NCBI GenBank assembly: GCA_964593925.1
Contig: CAZQKM010000006.1
Location: 1-64,000, forward strand
Source of the DNA: Oleidesulfovibrio sp964593925
GTDB taxonomy: Bacteria; Desulfobacterota; Desulfovibrionia; Desulfovibrionales; Desulfovibrionaceae
Direction: 5' to 3'
Length of the DNA stretch: 64,000 bases
In this document: positions 1 to 7,317 of the stretch, one piece after another
Position numbering within the stretch: position 1 is the first letter of the stretch
Layout: each line of letters begins with the position of its first letter
Notes under the pieces: generated by a model
Seen by the model: only the letters and a program-made list of their open reading frames with translations
Databases searched by the model: none
What the model was told of the DNA's origin: nothing
Position numbers and translations under genes: made by a program

Positions 1-256
1 TCATGGGCAGGATAGTAGCTTAACTCTGTGTCCACAACTTTGTAGCAGGATCACAGTTAGATAGATCAAAACTTCGGTCAACCGAAATCCAACCGTCCCT
101 CCACTTCCCCGTCATATTTTTCTGCCCATCCAGCTCCACCACCTCCACCCAAAATTCGCGAAAAACACCCCCAGGAACGCATCCAAACCCAAAACCTGCC
201 GGGAACTATCCCTACCCCAAAAACGTATCGTCGAAAGCAAGTATAACCCCACACTG

Positions 257-607
257 TTGCGGCAACTTTGTGAAGAAGGAGCCGATGCCCAGACAGCGAA
301 GAAGAAGCTGGGACTGGCATCACTCCAGAGCCTCCGGGCGCATTTAATGCGACTTTCTGTGGAAGACAATCAACTGAGAACTCTTACGAATCTCTATCAA
401 AGGAGCAATGCCCGAGTCTGTTTGACGAAAAACGGGCTTAAAATCACGTTGAAGAAGATGGAAGCGATTGAAGGCGACTTCCCGATCAACTCCGAGTTCA
501 CCATCGAAGTGGATGAGGACAACAGGATCATTCTCACCAAGATCGGTGCCAGTAGCGGCCCGGACGGTGAAGATGAATCTCCTGATCAGTCTGGGGACGA
601 GAGTTAA
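257..607 (+). CDS. Small protein with AbrB-like C-terminal half, start uncertain
   Basis: The 116-residue reading frame has a helix-rich N-terminal half (LRQLCEEGADAQTAKKKLG), which looks like a helix-turn-helix region, and a beta-rich C-terminal half (LKITLKKMEAIEG, then FTIEVDEDNRIILTK) resembling AbrB/SpoVT-fold DNA-binding proteins. The first usable start is TTG at 257, but the same frame is open from 65 and reads plausibly protein-like just upstream (KRIVESKYNPTLL). It contains no ATG, GTG or TTG there. The true start may therefore be a rare codon, or the 5' end may have been lost. A strong terminator follows directly. The function is unknown; a regulatory role within the element is a guess. 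Confidence 0.5.
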   Translation: MRQLCEEGADAQTAKKKLGLASLQSLRAHLMRLSVEDNQLRTLTNLYQRSNARVCLTKNGLKITLKKMEAIEGDFPINSEFTIEVDEDNRIILTKIGASSGPDGEDESPDQSGDES

Positions 608-611
608 AAAT

Positions 612-655
612 AGGAGCCGCAGTACTGACCTACTGTGGCTCCTGTCCTATTTTTT
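612..655 (+). terminator. Rho-independent terminator after the AbrB-like gene
   Basis: A 13-bp stem (612-624 with 631-643, one G-U pair) with a 6-nt loop is followed by a T run at 650-655. It begins 5 nt after the stop codon at 607. Confidence 0.85.
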
Positions 656-659
656 GCCG

Positions 660-1132
660 AGATCGGCCCTGCAACACAAGTCACATTGCGTGCGCGTCAG
701 CAAAAATTGAGTGATTCTCACCCCGAAATTGCAGCGACGGTTGATTCCGCCCCACCTGACAAGCCAAACATTGGCGAAAAATTGACGCGATTATCGCATT
801 ATCTATGATGCAGGGAACTAACGAAGATGTATCAATTTGAGATGAACGAAGTCGCACAAAAAGCATGACAACCTTACTGAAGAGCCTTGGAGTGAATCGC
901 AAAAGGCTGTACGCAAGCTACTGTTTTGAATAACTATTTTTCAAAACTACCTTGACTCAAACTCCTCACTATGACAAAGTTCAGTTGCTGGCAGTCAAGG
1001 AGTGACACGTCGGCAAGCTCTTTGAAAATTGAATAGCGAGTTTTAAAAAGACAGGCAGAGTATGCAATCACTGATCGTCACCAACTCTGCCGCGTAGGAC
1101 GGTCGAAAATTGAACACTGTGAGGGTACTACC
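660..1132. other. Non-coding stretch with inverted and direct repeats
   Basis: No supported gene is seen. The stretch holds an 8-bp perfect inverted repeat GTTTTGAA / TTCAAAAC (923-930, 940-947), a second 8-bp inverted repeat GGCAGAGT / ACTCTGCC (1054-1061, 1084-1091), and the 10-mer GAAAATTGAA twice (about 1023-1032 and 1104-1113). A TTGACT hexamer at 952-957 lacks a convincing -10 partner. The repeats could be operator or copy-control sites for the genes that follow; this is inference. Confidence 0.4.
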
Positions 1133-1399
1133 ATGAGTGGAAAGTTTGCATGTTTAACCGATGAAGTAAGCATTGGAACAACCTTAATGAATTGCATCGC
1201 TTGCAAGTTACTGAGACGTAACGACATCGATACAATTGATTTAGAAAACGAAACGCTGCTTATGTACATCGAAATTGCTAAAACTGACAAAGAATTCAAC
1301 TACCAGCTTCTCGCCAGCGGCTTCGATACGATGGATAAAGATGGGCATAAGCCATCTATGTCTGACCACTACGAGAAGTCGATGCATCCAACTGACTAG
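1133..1399 (+). CDS. Unknown 88-residue protein upstream of rep
   Basis: An ATG start follows a GAGGG-like ribosome site, and the frame ends just before a strong terminator hairpin. The protein is acidic, with no membrane segment and two cysteines in NCIACK. I do not recognise the family. It is the first gene of the rep transcript, and its 3' end is followed by the hairpin and ribosome site that control rep, so it could take part in copy control. That role rests on position only. Confidence 0.55.
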   Translation: MSGKFACLTDEVSIGTTLMNCIACKLLRRNDIDTIDLENETLLMYIEIAKTDKEFNYQLLASGFDTMDKDGHKPSMSDHYEKSMHPTD

Positions 1400-1406
1400 A
1401 GTGACT

Positions 1407-1434
1407 GAAGGTGTTTTCGGACACCTTCTTCTTT
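1407..1434 (+). terminator. Terminator hairpin in the rep leader
   Basis: GAAGGTGT (1407-1414) pairs with ACACCTTC (1421-1428), a perfect 8-bp stem with a 6-nt loop, followed by TTCTTTTT. It lies between the 88-residue gene and the rep ribosome site. The 3' arm can alternatively pair with the rep Shine-Dalgarno region at 1445-1453. Confidence 0.75.
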
Positions 1435-1454
1435 TTACTAAAACGAAGGAGGTA

Positions 1455-2579
1455 ATGCTTATTAGAAATGCAATGCTACGATTCCTGAATCACTTCGGGT
1501 ATTGGCTGATGTACGCGGAAGACAAACGCCACCAGTATCGGTATGGCCCACGTGAGGCGCATATACTGAGACAAGCGCGTTTTCTGCAATTACCCAAAGA
1601 AACCTTCCCGTATATCGGGATCGACATCGACGAACCAGGTTCTGCCTGTTTCTGGATGGATCAAGGTTTCCCAATCCCAACAATTGCGATGGTATCACCG
1701 GACACGGCTAACTCCTTACTGATGTGGGAGCTTACTGTGCCAGTGACGCTGCCGCGCGAACCGTTTCGCGGTGTACCGAACCTGTTACCCTTCGATTACT
1801 TCCGGGCTATTCGTAAAGCATACACAAAAGCCCTCGGAGGCGACTCAGCATACCCCGGCAGAAGCGTGAAGAACCCCTTCTACGCGAACCTGTCTGGGCG
1901 CATCATCCCATGTGAGGATGGTATCATCCATGATGTGTATAAGACGCATTGGACGGACGTTACTTACTCGCTGGGAGAACTCGCTGAGTATGTCGAACTG
2001 GAACGAAGACGGTATCAGCCGGATCAACTCTACGATCCATCAAGCAGATTAAAGAGTATGTTTAACTACTCGGCCCATGACAGCTACGCTGCCGTGCATG
2101 ACTGTTCTACGGAAGAAGAGTTCAGATCGGCGGTGGCCGAAATAGTCATGGGTTACTGGCACCGATTCAGACAAGAACCTAAGGATCATGCTCTGGAAGA
2201 ATCTGAAGCAGAAAGGTGCATCAGAGACATCACTAAATGGACATGGAAACGCCGACACCAGAAATGGTTGAAGCGTTTCAAATACGAAATTGGTGTGATG
2301 GAATATGAGCCGATCAATCGTGACGAAATGTCTGATGAAGAAATTGCCTTTGAAGTAATAAACAGACAATCTGCCGCTGCAAAACGAACCCATAAAAGAC
2401 AGAAAGACAAGACTATTAAATCAATCGAAATTGCATGTAAAAAATTAATGAACCAGAAAAGAAGACTGACTCAGAAAAACATAGCACTTGAATCTGGATT
2501 GAACGTCAAAACAATCAGAAGACACAGTGACAGCGTAGATCACATTAAAAGACAATGTCACATGGATAGTATTAAATAA
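1455..2579 (+). CDS. rep: ColE2-type plasmid replication initiator/primase
   Basis: The protein of about 374 residues matches the layout of ColE2 Rep (replicase family with a PriCT-like domain). It has an N-terminal YRYGPREAHILRQARFLQ block, then IDIDEP with GSACFWMDQGFPIPTIAMV, corresponding to the ColE2 'DVDR...WSDRNCPAPNI' region. Next come KNPFYANL and the DVTYSLGELAEYVEL stretch. The middle part carries CIRDITKWTWKRRH, like the ColE2 'AKSIAKWTWRHF' region, and the C-terminus has a helix-turn-helix (RLTQKNIALESGLNVKTIRRH). ColE2 Rep both recognises the origin and synthesises the primer. The frame is open far upstream, but GAAGGAGGT at 1445-1453 points to ATG 1455, at very short spacing, or ATG 1473. 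Starting at 1275 would overlap the previous gene extensively. Confidence 0.85.
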   Translation: MLIRNAMLRFLNHFGYWLMYAEDKRHQYRYGPREAHILRQARFLQLPKETFPYIGIDIDEPGSACFWMDQGFPIPTIAMVSPDTANSLLMWELTVPVTLPREPFRGVPNLLPFDYFRAIRKAYTKALGGDSAYPGRSVKNPFYANLSGRIIPCEDGIIHDVYKTHWTDVTYSLGELAEYVELERRRYQPDQLYDPSSRLKSMFNYSAHDSYAAVHDCSTEEEFRSAVAEIVMGYWHRFRQEPKDHALEESEAERCIRDITKWTWKRRHQKWLKRFKYEIGVMEYEPINRDEMSDEEIAFEVINRQSAAAKRTHKRQKDKTIKSIEIACKKLMNQKRRLTQKNIALESGLNVKTIRRHSDSVDHIKRQCHMDSIK

Positions 2580-2868
2580 CCATTTTAATATCATTATCTA
2601 AACACAATGTATTAATATACAATTTATTACTATATATAATAACTATATTATTAATAACTATCTATTCAAGTATTGAAAGAAAGTTGTTTTTTCTAATATA
2701 GCAAATGTCCCCTTTTTGTTTTGTATCATACACATGCATCATACATAAGATTGAATCATTTTATTATATTATATCTTTTTTACACTCGTCATTATCTCTA
2801 GATACAGATAGATATATGTAACCAGACAGCGCAGTAGTTACATCATCTGTCAAAGGAGGTGATGATTA
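2580..2868. other. AT-rich region, candidate replication origin
   Basis: This non-coding stretch directly after rep is extremely AT-rich. It contains TAATAACTAT twice (2637-2646 and 2652-2661, period 15) plus several ATATA and GATAGATATATG tracts. ColE2-type origins lie just downstream of rep, so this is the natural place for one. No family-specific origin sequence could be confirmed by eye. Confidence 0.45.
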
Positions 2869-2982
2869 ATGAAAGTGATGCCAGAGCGATTACGTTTTGT
2901 CATTACGAGAGTTATTAAATCGCCGTTATTCCGAGAAGCATTAAAAGCAACTTTAATAGCAATTGTTCGACGAAAGTTGTGA
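2869..2982 (+). CDS. 37-residue basic small protein
   Basis: A very strong ribosome site (AAAGGAGGTGA, 2852-2862) lies 9 nt before ATG 2869, and the frame ends at TGA 2982, 21 nt before a terminator hairpin. The peptide reads MKVMPERLRFVITRV then IKSPLFREALKATLIAIV and RRKL: basic, amphipathic and with a hydrophobic central stretch. It has its own terminator, so it is probably a genuine transcription unit. Possible roles are a small membrane or toxin-like peptide, or a leader; none is supported further. Confidence 0.55.
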   Translation: MKVMPERLRFVITRVIKSPLFREALKATLIAIVRRKL

Positions 2983-3003
2983 ATAATATGCTTCCATGAA
3001 GGA

Positions 3004-3037
3004 GAGAGATTGCCATTTATGGGTAGTCTCTCTTTTT
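3004..3037 (+). terminator. Rho-independent terminator after the small ORF
   Basis: GAGAGATT (3004-3011) pairs with AGTCTCTC (3025-3032, one G-U pair), followed by TTTTT. Confidence 0.8.
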
Positions 3038-3165
3038 CTAATTCTTTTTTGAACGGCAAATTACCTGATATATTCGTCGATCACTACATAGATATATAAT
3101 CCCACACCCTGTGTATCGGTCAAATCTGACCATTCAACACATCATATCAACTGTAGGAGATCATT

Positions 3166-3405
3166 ATGACTACAAACAACAATGTAGGCCCATTCCTGCG
3201 CACTCAGGATGCGGCTCTGCACTGCGGGTACAGCTATGATCGCTTCCGGCTTCTAGCCCGCAAGCATCAAATCCCACGCCATGGTCCGAGTCACACTCGT
3301 TTTGCTGTTTCGGACCTGGATCAATTCATGCTCGATCCGAACTGCTTCGTGGATAAACCCAAAGATCTTCCCTCCAAGAAGCGCAAGATCAAACTTGTTG
3401 CATAA
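3166..3405 (+). CDS. Excisionase-like helix-turn-helix protein
   Basis: The 79-residue protein has a MerR/excisionase-type winged helix: FLRTQDAALHCGYSYDRFRL (recognition region), then RHGPSHTRFAVSDLDQFML, ending in a basic tail (KKRKIKLVA). GGAG precedes the ATG at good spacing. It lies 9 nt upstream of the integrase, the usual xis-int order, and both are probably made from one message. Such proteins bend DNA at the attachment site and bias integrase toward excision. A general repressor role cannot be excluded. Confidence 0.75.
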   Translation: MTTNNNVGPFLRTQDAALHCGYSYDRFRLLARKHQIPRHGPSHTRFAVSDLDQFMLDPNCFVDKPKDLPSKKRKIKLVA

Positions 3406-3414
3406 GGAGGAAGT

Positions 3415-4443
3415 ATGGCAAGCATCCACACTCATCCCAACAACGGTAATCACATCGTCCGGTGGAGAGAAAACAAGAAACAGAAACACAAGTCTTGTGG
3501 CTCCGGTGATGCTGGATTGAAAGAAGCTGAACGGTTCGCTGCTGAGATTGAAGCGCGGCTGGAACATCAGAAGAAGTCGCTATTGGACACACTCAATGCC
3601 CCAGTAGTGTACTTTGACGAACTAGCGATGCACTACTTCCAGGCTGATGCGCTCAAAAAGCCTAAGCAGTGGAAAAAGGATTGGAAGGCAACCATCAACA
3701 AGCATCTTCTCGAAGACCTTGGGCAAGCCCCGATGGATCAACTCAATGAAGGATTCATCACTGCCTTGGTCATTCAGAAGTTCCCAGAAGCATCCTCTGT
3801 GACTCATAGCACTTATCTGGCGTATCTGAAGGCGATGTTCAATTTTGGCATCCAACGCGGATACATCGATAAGAATCCTCTGCGTTTCGTCACGAAGAAG
3901 ACATCGCCGCAGAAAGACCTCTTACTGGATTTGAAAATGATCCAGAAGATTAAAGATGCGGCCCCGGATCATTTGGCACTTGCCGTTGAACTACTGAGCA
4001 GTACGGGAGTTCGCCCTGGCCCTAGTGAGCTATTAGCCCTTCGCTATAATCATATCCAATGGGATCAAGGCGTACTCAGGGTTTTCGCAGGAAAGACTGG
4101 GAAATGGCGCACAATTCCGTTGAAGCCAGCACTCCTGGAAAAACTTCGCACTCGGATGAAAGATAGCAAAAGTGGCTATCTTATCGAGTACAAAGGAAAG
4201 CCGGTAAAGAGCATTCACCGTAGCTTTCGCCGTACCTGCGAGACACTTAAGATCGACAAGTCAGTGGTGATGTACGACATCCGCCACTGGTATTGCACGT
4301 CACTGCTCTCTGCTGGAGTGCCTGTGAAAACGGTGTCGATGCTCATGGGGCACAGTTCTGCAAAAATGACGCTTGATCGCTATGCTCATGTCATCATTGG
4401 TGACACGAATAAGGCAATCGAGCACTTGCCGGACCTGGACTAA
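3415..4443 (+). CDS. int: Tyrosine recombinase, phage-type integrase
   Basis: This 342-residue integrase has an N-terminal arm- and core-binding region followed by the catalytic domain. Catalytic residues visible are Arg200 (in STGVRPGPSELLALR), the beta-hairpin lysines of GKTGKWRTIPL, Arg290 (YDIRHWY), His313 (LMGHSS) and Tyr323 (DRYAHV). The usual first His of the H-x-x-R box is Tyr287 here, a tolerated variation. AAGGAGG stands just before the ATG. The gene lies 868 bp from the tRNA-Ala gene, whose 3' end is the probable attachment site. It is expected to catalyse site-specific integration and excision of the element. Confidence 0.93.
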   Translation: MASIHTHPNNGNHIVRWRENKKQKHKSCGSGDAGLKEAERFAAEIEARLEHQKKSLLDTLNAPVVYFDELAMHYFQADALKKPKQWKKDWKATINKHLLEDLGQAPMDQLNEGFITALVIQKFPEASSVTHSTYLAYLKAMFNFGIQRGYIDKNPLRFVTKKTSPQKDLLLDLKMIQKIKDAAPDHLALAVELLSSTGVRPGPSELLALRYNHIQWDQGVLRVFAGKTGKWRTIPLKPALLEKLRTRMKDSKSGYLIEYKGKPVKSIHRSFRRTCETLKIDKSVVMYDIRHWYCTSLLSAGVPVKTVSMLMGHSSAKMTLDRYAHVIIGDTNKAIEHLPDLD

Positions 4444-4452
4444 TCACAACAT

Positions 4453-4497
4453 GGAGGTGGCGGGGGAAATACCGCCACCTCCTATTCACTTTTTTTC
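4453..4497 (+). terminator. Rho-independent terminator after int
   Basis: GGAGGTGGCGG (4453-4463) pairs perfectly with CCGCCACCTCC (4472-4482). A run of seven T follows after TATTCAC. Confidence 0.8.
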
Positions 4498-4515
4498 AAG
4501 CAAGGAAATATTATT

Positions 4516-4971
4516 ATGTCTAATAACACCAAGATTCTCCCCGTATTCTTAAATAACACTCAGATAGAACCTCAGAGTGAGAATTCAAACACAATAAGCC
4601 CGACATCGCTTCGTAATCTGAAGAGTGCCCGCCCCAGCGATTTTTTCCGCGCTGCTAGCCGCAACAAACCGAAAGATAATCGTCCACCGACAATCAAGGA
4701 AGTACCTTTCCCCGTAAAAAAGGAAGAAGCGCTTCCAGACAATTCCGTCTATTTCGGTGGCACAATCGACAACCTCAAGTGGCTCATCGGCATGACAAAG
4801 GTTCCTGGTAAGTGGAAATCTGAGGGACACAAGCACTACTTCTACCCCAAGAAGGGAGGCTGGCTTATATGGAACTCTCGTTCAAAGGACATTGGCATGC
4901 CTGGTCAGTGGGATGAACGCGAATGGCACTTGATACATAGCAATCTCACATTCACGACCAACGACTTCTAA
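4516..4971 (+). CDS. Unknown 151-residue element protein
   Basis: The first 60 residues are polar and low in complexity (NNT, SENSNT, SARPSDFF), probably disordered. The C-terminal part is compact and aromatic (VYFGGTIDNLKWLIGM, HKHYFYPKKGGWLIWNSR, GQWDEREWHLIHSN). The start codon follows AAGGAAATATT, and a terminator follows the stop. I do not recognise the family. As the last gene before the attachment site it may be a cargo gene. Confidence 0.6.
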   Translation: MSNNTKILPVFLNNTQIEPQSENSNTISPTSLRNLKSARPSDFFRAASRNKPKDNRPPTIKEVPFPVKKEEALPDNSVYFGGTIDNLKWLIGMTKVPGKWKSEGHKHYFYPKKGGWLIWNSRSKDIGMPGQWDEREWHLIHSNLTFTTNDF

Positions 4972-4996
4972 CCCAGGAGCAACGCAAAGAATGCAA

Positions 4997-5034
4997 AGAG
5001 GAGGTGTCAGAGATGGCACCTCCTCTTTTTTTTT
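4997..5034 (+). terminator. Rho-independent terminator
   Basis: A 10-bp perfect stem AGAGGAGGTG / CACCTCCTCT (4997-5006, 5017-5026) runs into a tract of nine T. Confidence 0.9.
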
Positions 5035-5160
5035 GAAAACAACGCTAAATGATGCAATGCCCCGTACCTTCTGTATCATTCGATGATGTAGGGTATATGG
5101 GGATTTTGCTGAAGGATGTCTAACCCCGCAGGGTAATTAGGGGTTGAGCGTTTTCCGCTT

Positions 5161-5251
5161 CATACACCTTCATACACAGCTCATACAGAAACTTAATCAG
5201 TGATCTCGAGCACTTAGTCAACAGAATGGTTGACCAACTGGTTGACCAACC
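5161..5251. repeat. Short repeats near the attachment site, possible integrase arm sites
   Basis: CATACAC occurs at 5161-5167 and 5171-5177 and CATACAG at 5182-5188, spaced 10-11 bp, one helical turn. Farther on, GGTTGACCAAC is tandemly repeated at 5228-5238 and 5240-5250. Helically phased repeats 60-150 bp from the tRNA end are typical of integrase arm-type and Xis sites; the assignment is inferred. Confidence 0.45.
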
Positions 5252-5258
5252 AAAGAAG

Positions 5259-5298
5259 AAGGACCATCCAGCTTAAGCAGCTAAACGGTCCTTTTTCT
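5259..5298. terminator. Hairpin between element and tRNA, possibly bidirectional
   Basis: AAGGACC (5259-5265) pairs with GGTCCTT (5287-5293), with TTTTTCTT on the plus strand. On the minus strand it lies just past the tRNA-Ala 3' end and could end that transcript too. Confidence 0.65.
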
Positions 5299-5311
5299 TA
5301 AGAAAATATGG

Positions 5312-5387
5312 TGGTGGAGCTGGAGGGAATTGAACCCACGACCTCTTGAATGCCATTCAAGCACTCTCCCAACTGAGCTACAGCCCC
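5312..5387 (-). tRNA. tRNA-Ala(GGC)
   Basis: The minus strand folds into a standard 76-nt cloverleaf including an encoded CCA. The acceptor stem GGGGCTG / CAGCTCC contains the G3-U70 wobble pair that identifies alanine tRNA. The D arm is GCTCAGTTGGGAGAGT, the anticodon stem CTTGA / TCAAG encloses a loop with anticodon GGC, and the T loop GTTCAATTC is canonical. The mobile element adjoins its 3' end. Confidence 0.97.
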
Positions 5388-5401
5388 ATATGGAAAATGT
5401 T

Positions 5402-5430
5402 TTATGCAGCATAAAGGACAAAGCTGTCAA
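5402..5430 (-). promoter_or_regulatory. Promoter of tRNA-Ala
   Basis: On the minus strand a perfect TTGACA (5430-5425) is followed after 17-18 nt by GCATAA or CATAAA, about 15 nt before the mature tRNA 5' end. A TTTATGC-A-GCATAAA palindrome (5401-5415) overlaps the -10 region. Confidence 0.65.
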
Positions 5431-5746
5431 TAAAGAAAATAACTTTTTACCACTTTCACAAAAATGGATATGTGGAAATAATTTTTCCACCAACTGCCTC
5501 TGGCATGGCAAGCGCCACAAAGCAAACTCCTTATTAGGCTTGGCATATCAGATACTTTCCGTCTGGCAGAACCATCATGCCGGGCCAGCGGTCGGGCCTA
5601 CAGCAGAGTAGGGATACCACGCATTGCACATGGCCAACGCACAGTGTATGTTGGTGGCTGACTCGTAATCCATATTCCAAGAAACTACCCCTACCCTGCC
5701 AGTTCCCGCTAGCCGGCAGTACAGTGGGCTGCTGAAGGAGTGAATC
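5431..5746. other. Gap upstream of malQ
   Basis: I see no gene, RNA or strong hairpin here. The malQ ribosome site (GAAGGAG, about 5733-5740) lies at its right end. Confidence 0.4.
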
Positions 5747-7261
5747 ATGAATGTACGCGCCAGTGGCGTTCTACTGCACATCACGTCGTTGCCTTCGTCT
5801 TTCGGCATTGGTGACCTAGGGCCGGCCGCGTATCGTTTCGCGCGCCTACTGCGCACCTCCGGGCAATTATACTGGCAGTTTTTGCCCCTTGGCCCCACCT
5901 CGTCTGCCATTGGCAACTCACCATATTCCAGTCCTTCCGCTTTTGCAGGTAACCCGCTGTTAATTAGTCCCGAGCTTTTGGCACAGCATAACTTTGCTCC
6001 ATGGGCCGATATTCAAGCCAGCAACACGGAACCGTTATATGAAGACCCAAGCCGCGTTGATTTCAGCCGTGTAGAAGCTCATCGCCGGCAGATGCTGCGA
6101 GCAGTATATGAACGGTACAGCCCCAAACTTACAGATGATGGGCTGTACGCAATGTTTTGCCACACCAACGCTCACTGGTTGGAAGATTATGTCCGCTTTG
6201 TCACCATCAAGCAGCAATACGGTGGAGCGGAATGGCGCCACTGGCCGGATGAATTGCGGCGACGCGACCCTAAGGCGCTGACAGAGTGGGATGCTGCAAA
6301 CACACGCGACCTTGAGTTTGAACGCTTTGTACAATATTTATTTTTTCGCCAATGGAACGACCTGCATCGTTATTGCCGCGAGTTGGGGATCATGCTGATA
6401 GGCGATGTGCCCATTTATGTCACATACGATAGTGCCGACGTGTGGGCAAACCCCGACTACTTCAAGCTTGACAGCAGCCTTGAGCCACTAAGCGTTGCGG
6501 GAGTACCGCCGGATTACTTCAGCGCAACCGGTCAACGCTGGGGGAACCCTGTATACAACTGGGATGCCATGCGCCATGATGGATTCCGCTGGTGGGTGGA
6601 TCGTATGCGTCATAATCTACACATGGTCGACATGATCCGCCTTGATCACTTCCGCGGTTTTGCCGGTTACTGGGAAATTCCTGCCACAGAAGAAACCGCA
6701 ATCAATGGCCGCTGGGTAGACGCTCCAGGCTTGGAGTTATTCAATGCATTTGGTCGGGCATTCAGTGCGCTTCCCCTTATTGCAGAGGACCTGGGTGTCA
6801 TCACGGCAGATGTGCGTGAACTCAAAGCCACTTGGGGGCTGCCCGGTATGAAAGTGTTGCAGTTCGGTTTTTCTGGTGATCTTATGCGCAACCCTGACGT
6901 ACTCTTTCGCCATGAACGAAACAGCGTGGTGTATACCGGCACACATGACAACGCGCCAGCGCGAGCCTGGTTTGCACACGAAGCGGGCGACACGGAACGT
7001 GAAAGGCTGGCCACCTTTGCCGGGCAGGCTGTAGAGGAAAACACTGCGCACTTGGCGCTTGTAAAGCTTGCCATGGGTAGTGTGGCAGATACGGCTATTT
7101 TTCCGATCCAAGATATACTGGGGTTAGGGGCTGACGCACGTATGAACACGCCTTCTGTGGCAGACGGCAACTGGATCTGGCGTATGAACATTGATCAGCT
7201 TGAAGCCTATCACTATGAACAGTTTGCAGCCAACACGCGCTTTTTTTGCAGAAGTAGCTAG
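5747..7261 (+). CDS. malQ: 4-alpha-glucanotransferase (amylomaltase)
   Basis: This 504-residue GH77 enzyme transfers alpha-1,4-glucan segments between maltodextrins, in the cytoplasm, during glycogen and maltodextrin turnover. The N-terminus has the family signature SGVLLHITSLPSSFGIGDLG and the acceptor-loop region GNSPYSSPSAFAGNPLLIS. Catalytic residues are visible as Asp300 (nucleophile, RLDHFRGF), Glu347 (acid/base, AEDLGVIT) and Asp401 (GTHDN). The length is typical of the short MalQ type. GAAGGAG precedes the ATG. The next gene, 56 nt downstream on the same strand, is a PFK-2/FBPase-2-like enzyme, suggesting coordinated carbohydrate storage and glycolytic control. Confidence 0.95.
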   Translation: MNVRASGVLLHITSLPSSFGIGDLGPAAYRFARLLRTSGQLYWQFLPLGPTSSAIGNSPYSSPSAFAGNPLLISPELLAQHNFAPWADIQASNTEPLYEDPSRVDFSRVEAHRRQMLRAVYERYSPKLTDDGLYAMFCHTNAHWLEDYVRFVTIKQQYGGAEWRHWPDELRRRDPKALTEWDAANTRDLEFERFVQYLFFRQWNDLHRYCRELGIMLIGDVPIYVTYDSADVWANPDYFKLDSSLEPLSVAGVPPDYFSATGQRWGNPVYNWDAMRHDGFRWWVDRMRHNLHMVDMIRLDHFRGFAGYWEIPATEETAINGRWVDAPGLELFNAFGRAFSALPLIAEDLGVITADVRELKATWGLPGMKVLQFGFSGDLMRNPDVLFRHERNSVVYTGTHDNAPARAWFAHEAGDTERERLATFAGQAVEENTAHLALVKLAMGSVADTAIFPIQDILGLGADARMNTPSVADGNWIWRMNIDQLEAYHYEQFAANTRFFCRSS

Positions 7262-7317
7262 CCCCATATGCTTTTACAGCACGCCCTGATACCTTGTAAC
7301 AGGAGGCAACACCAGCC

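Larger units (their letters stand above)
1..5311. mobile_element. Integrative element with ColE2-type rep, at tRNA-Ala
   Basis: The segment contains, in order, a small AbrB-like gene, an unknown gene, a ColE2-type Rep, an AT-rich candidate origin, a 37-residue ORF, an excisionase, a tyrosine integrase and an unknown gene, all on the plus strand. It ends at the 3' end of a tRNA-Ala gene, a common target of tyrosine integrases. Base composition is visibly more AT-rich than the core. The left boundary is not visible: I found no direct repeat of the tRNA 3' end within the first 5 kb. The pairing of a plasmid-type replicase with Xis and Int suggests an element that can excise and replicate, perhaps as a satellite or integrating plasmid. 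That behaviour is inferred. Confidence 0.75.

Noticed and set aside
130..143. CCAGCTCCACCACC, identical to 14 nt of the tRNA-Ala 3' end (5310-5323)
   Set aside because: It lies in inverted orientation relative to the tRNA copy, whereas att repeats of an integrated element are direct; the match is short and low in complexity.
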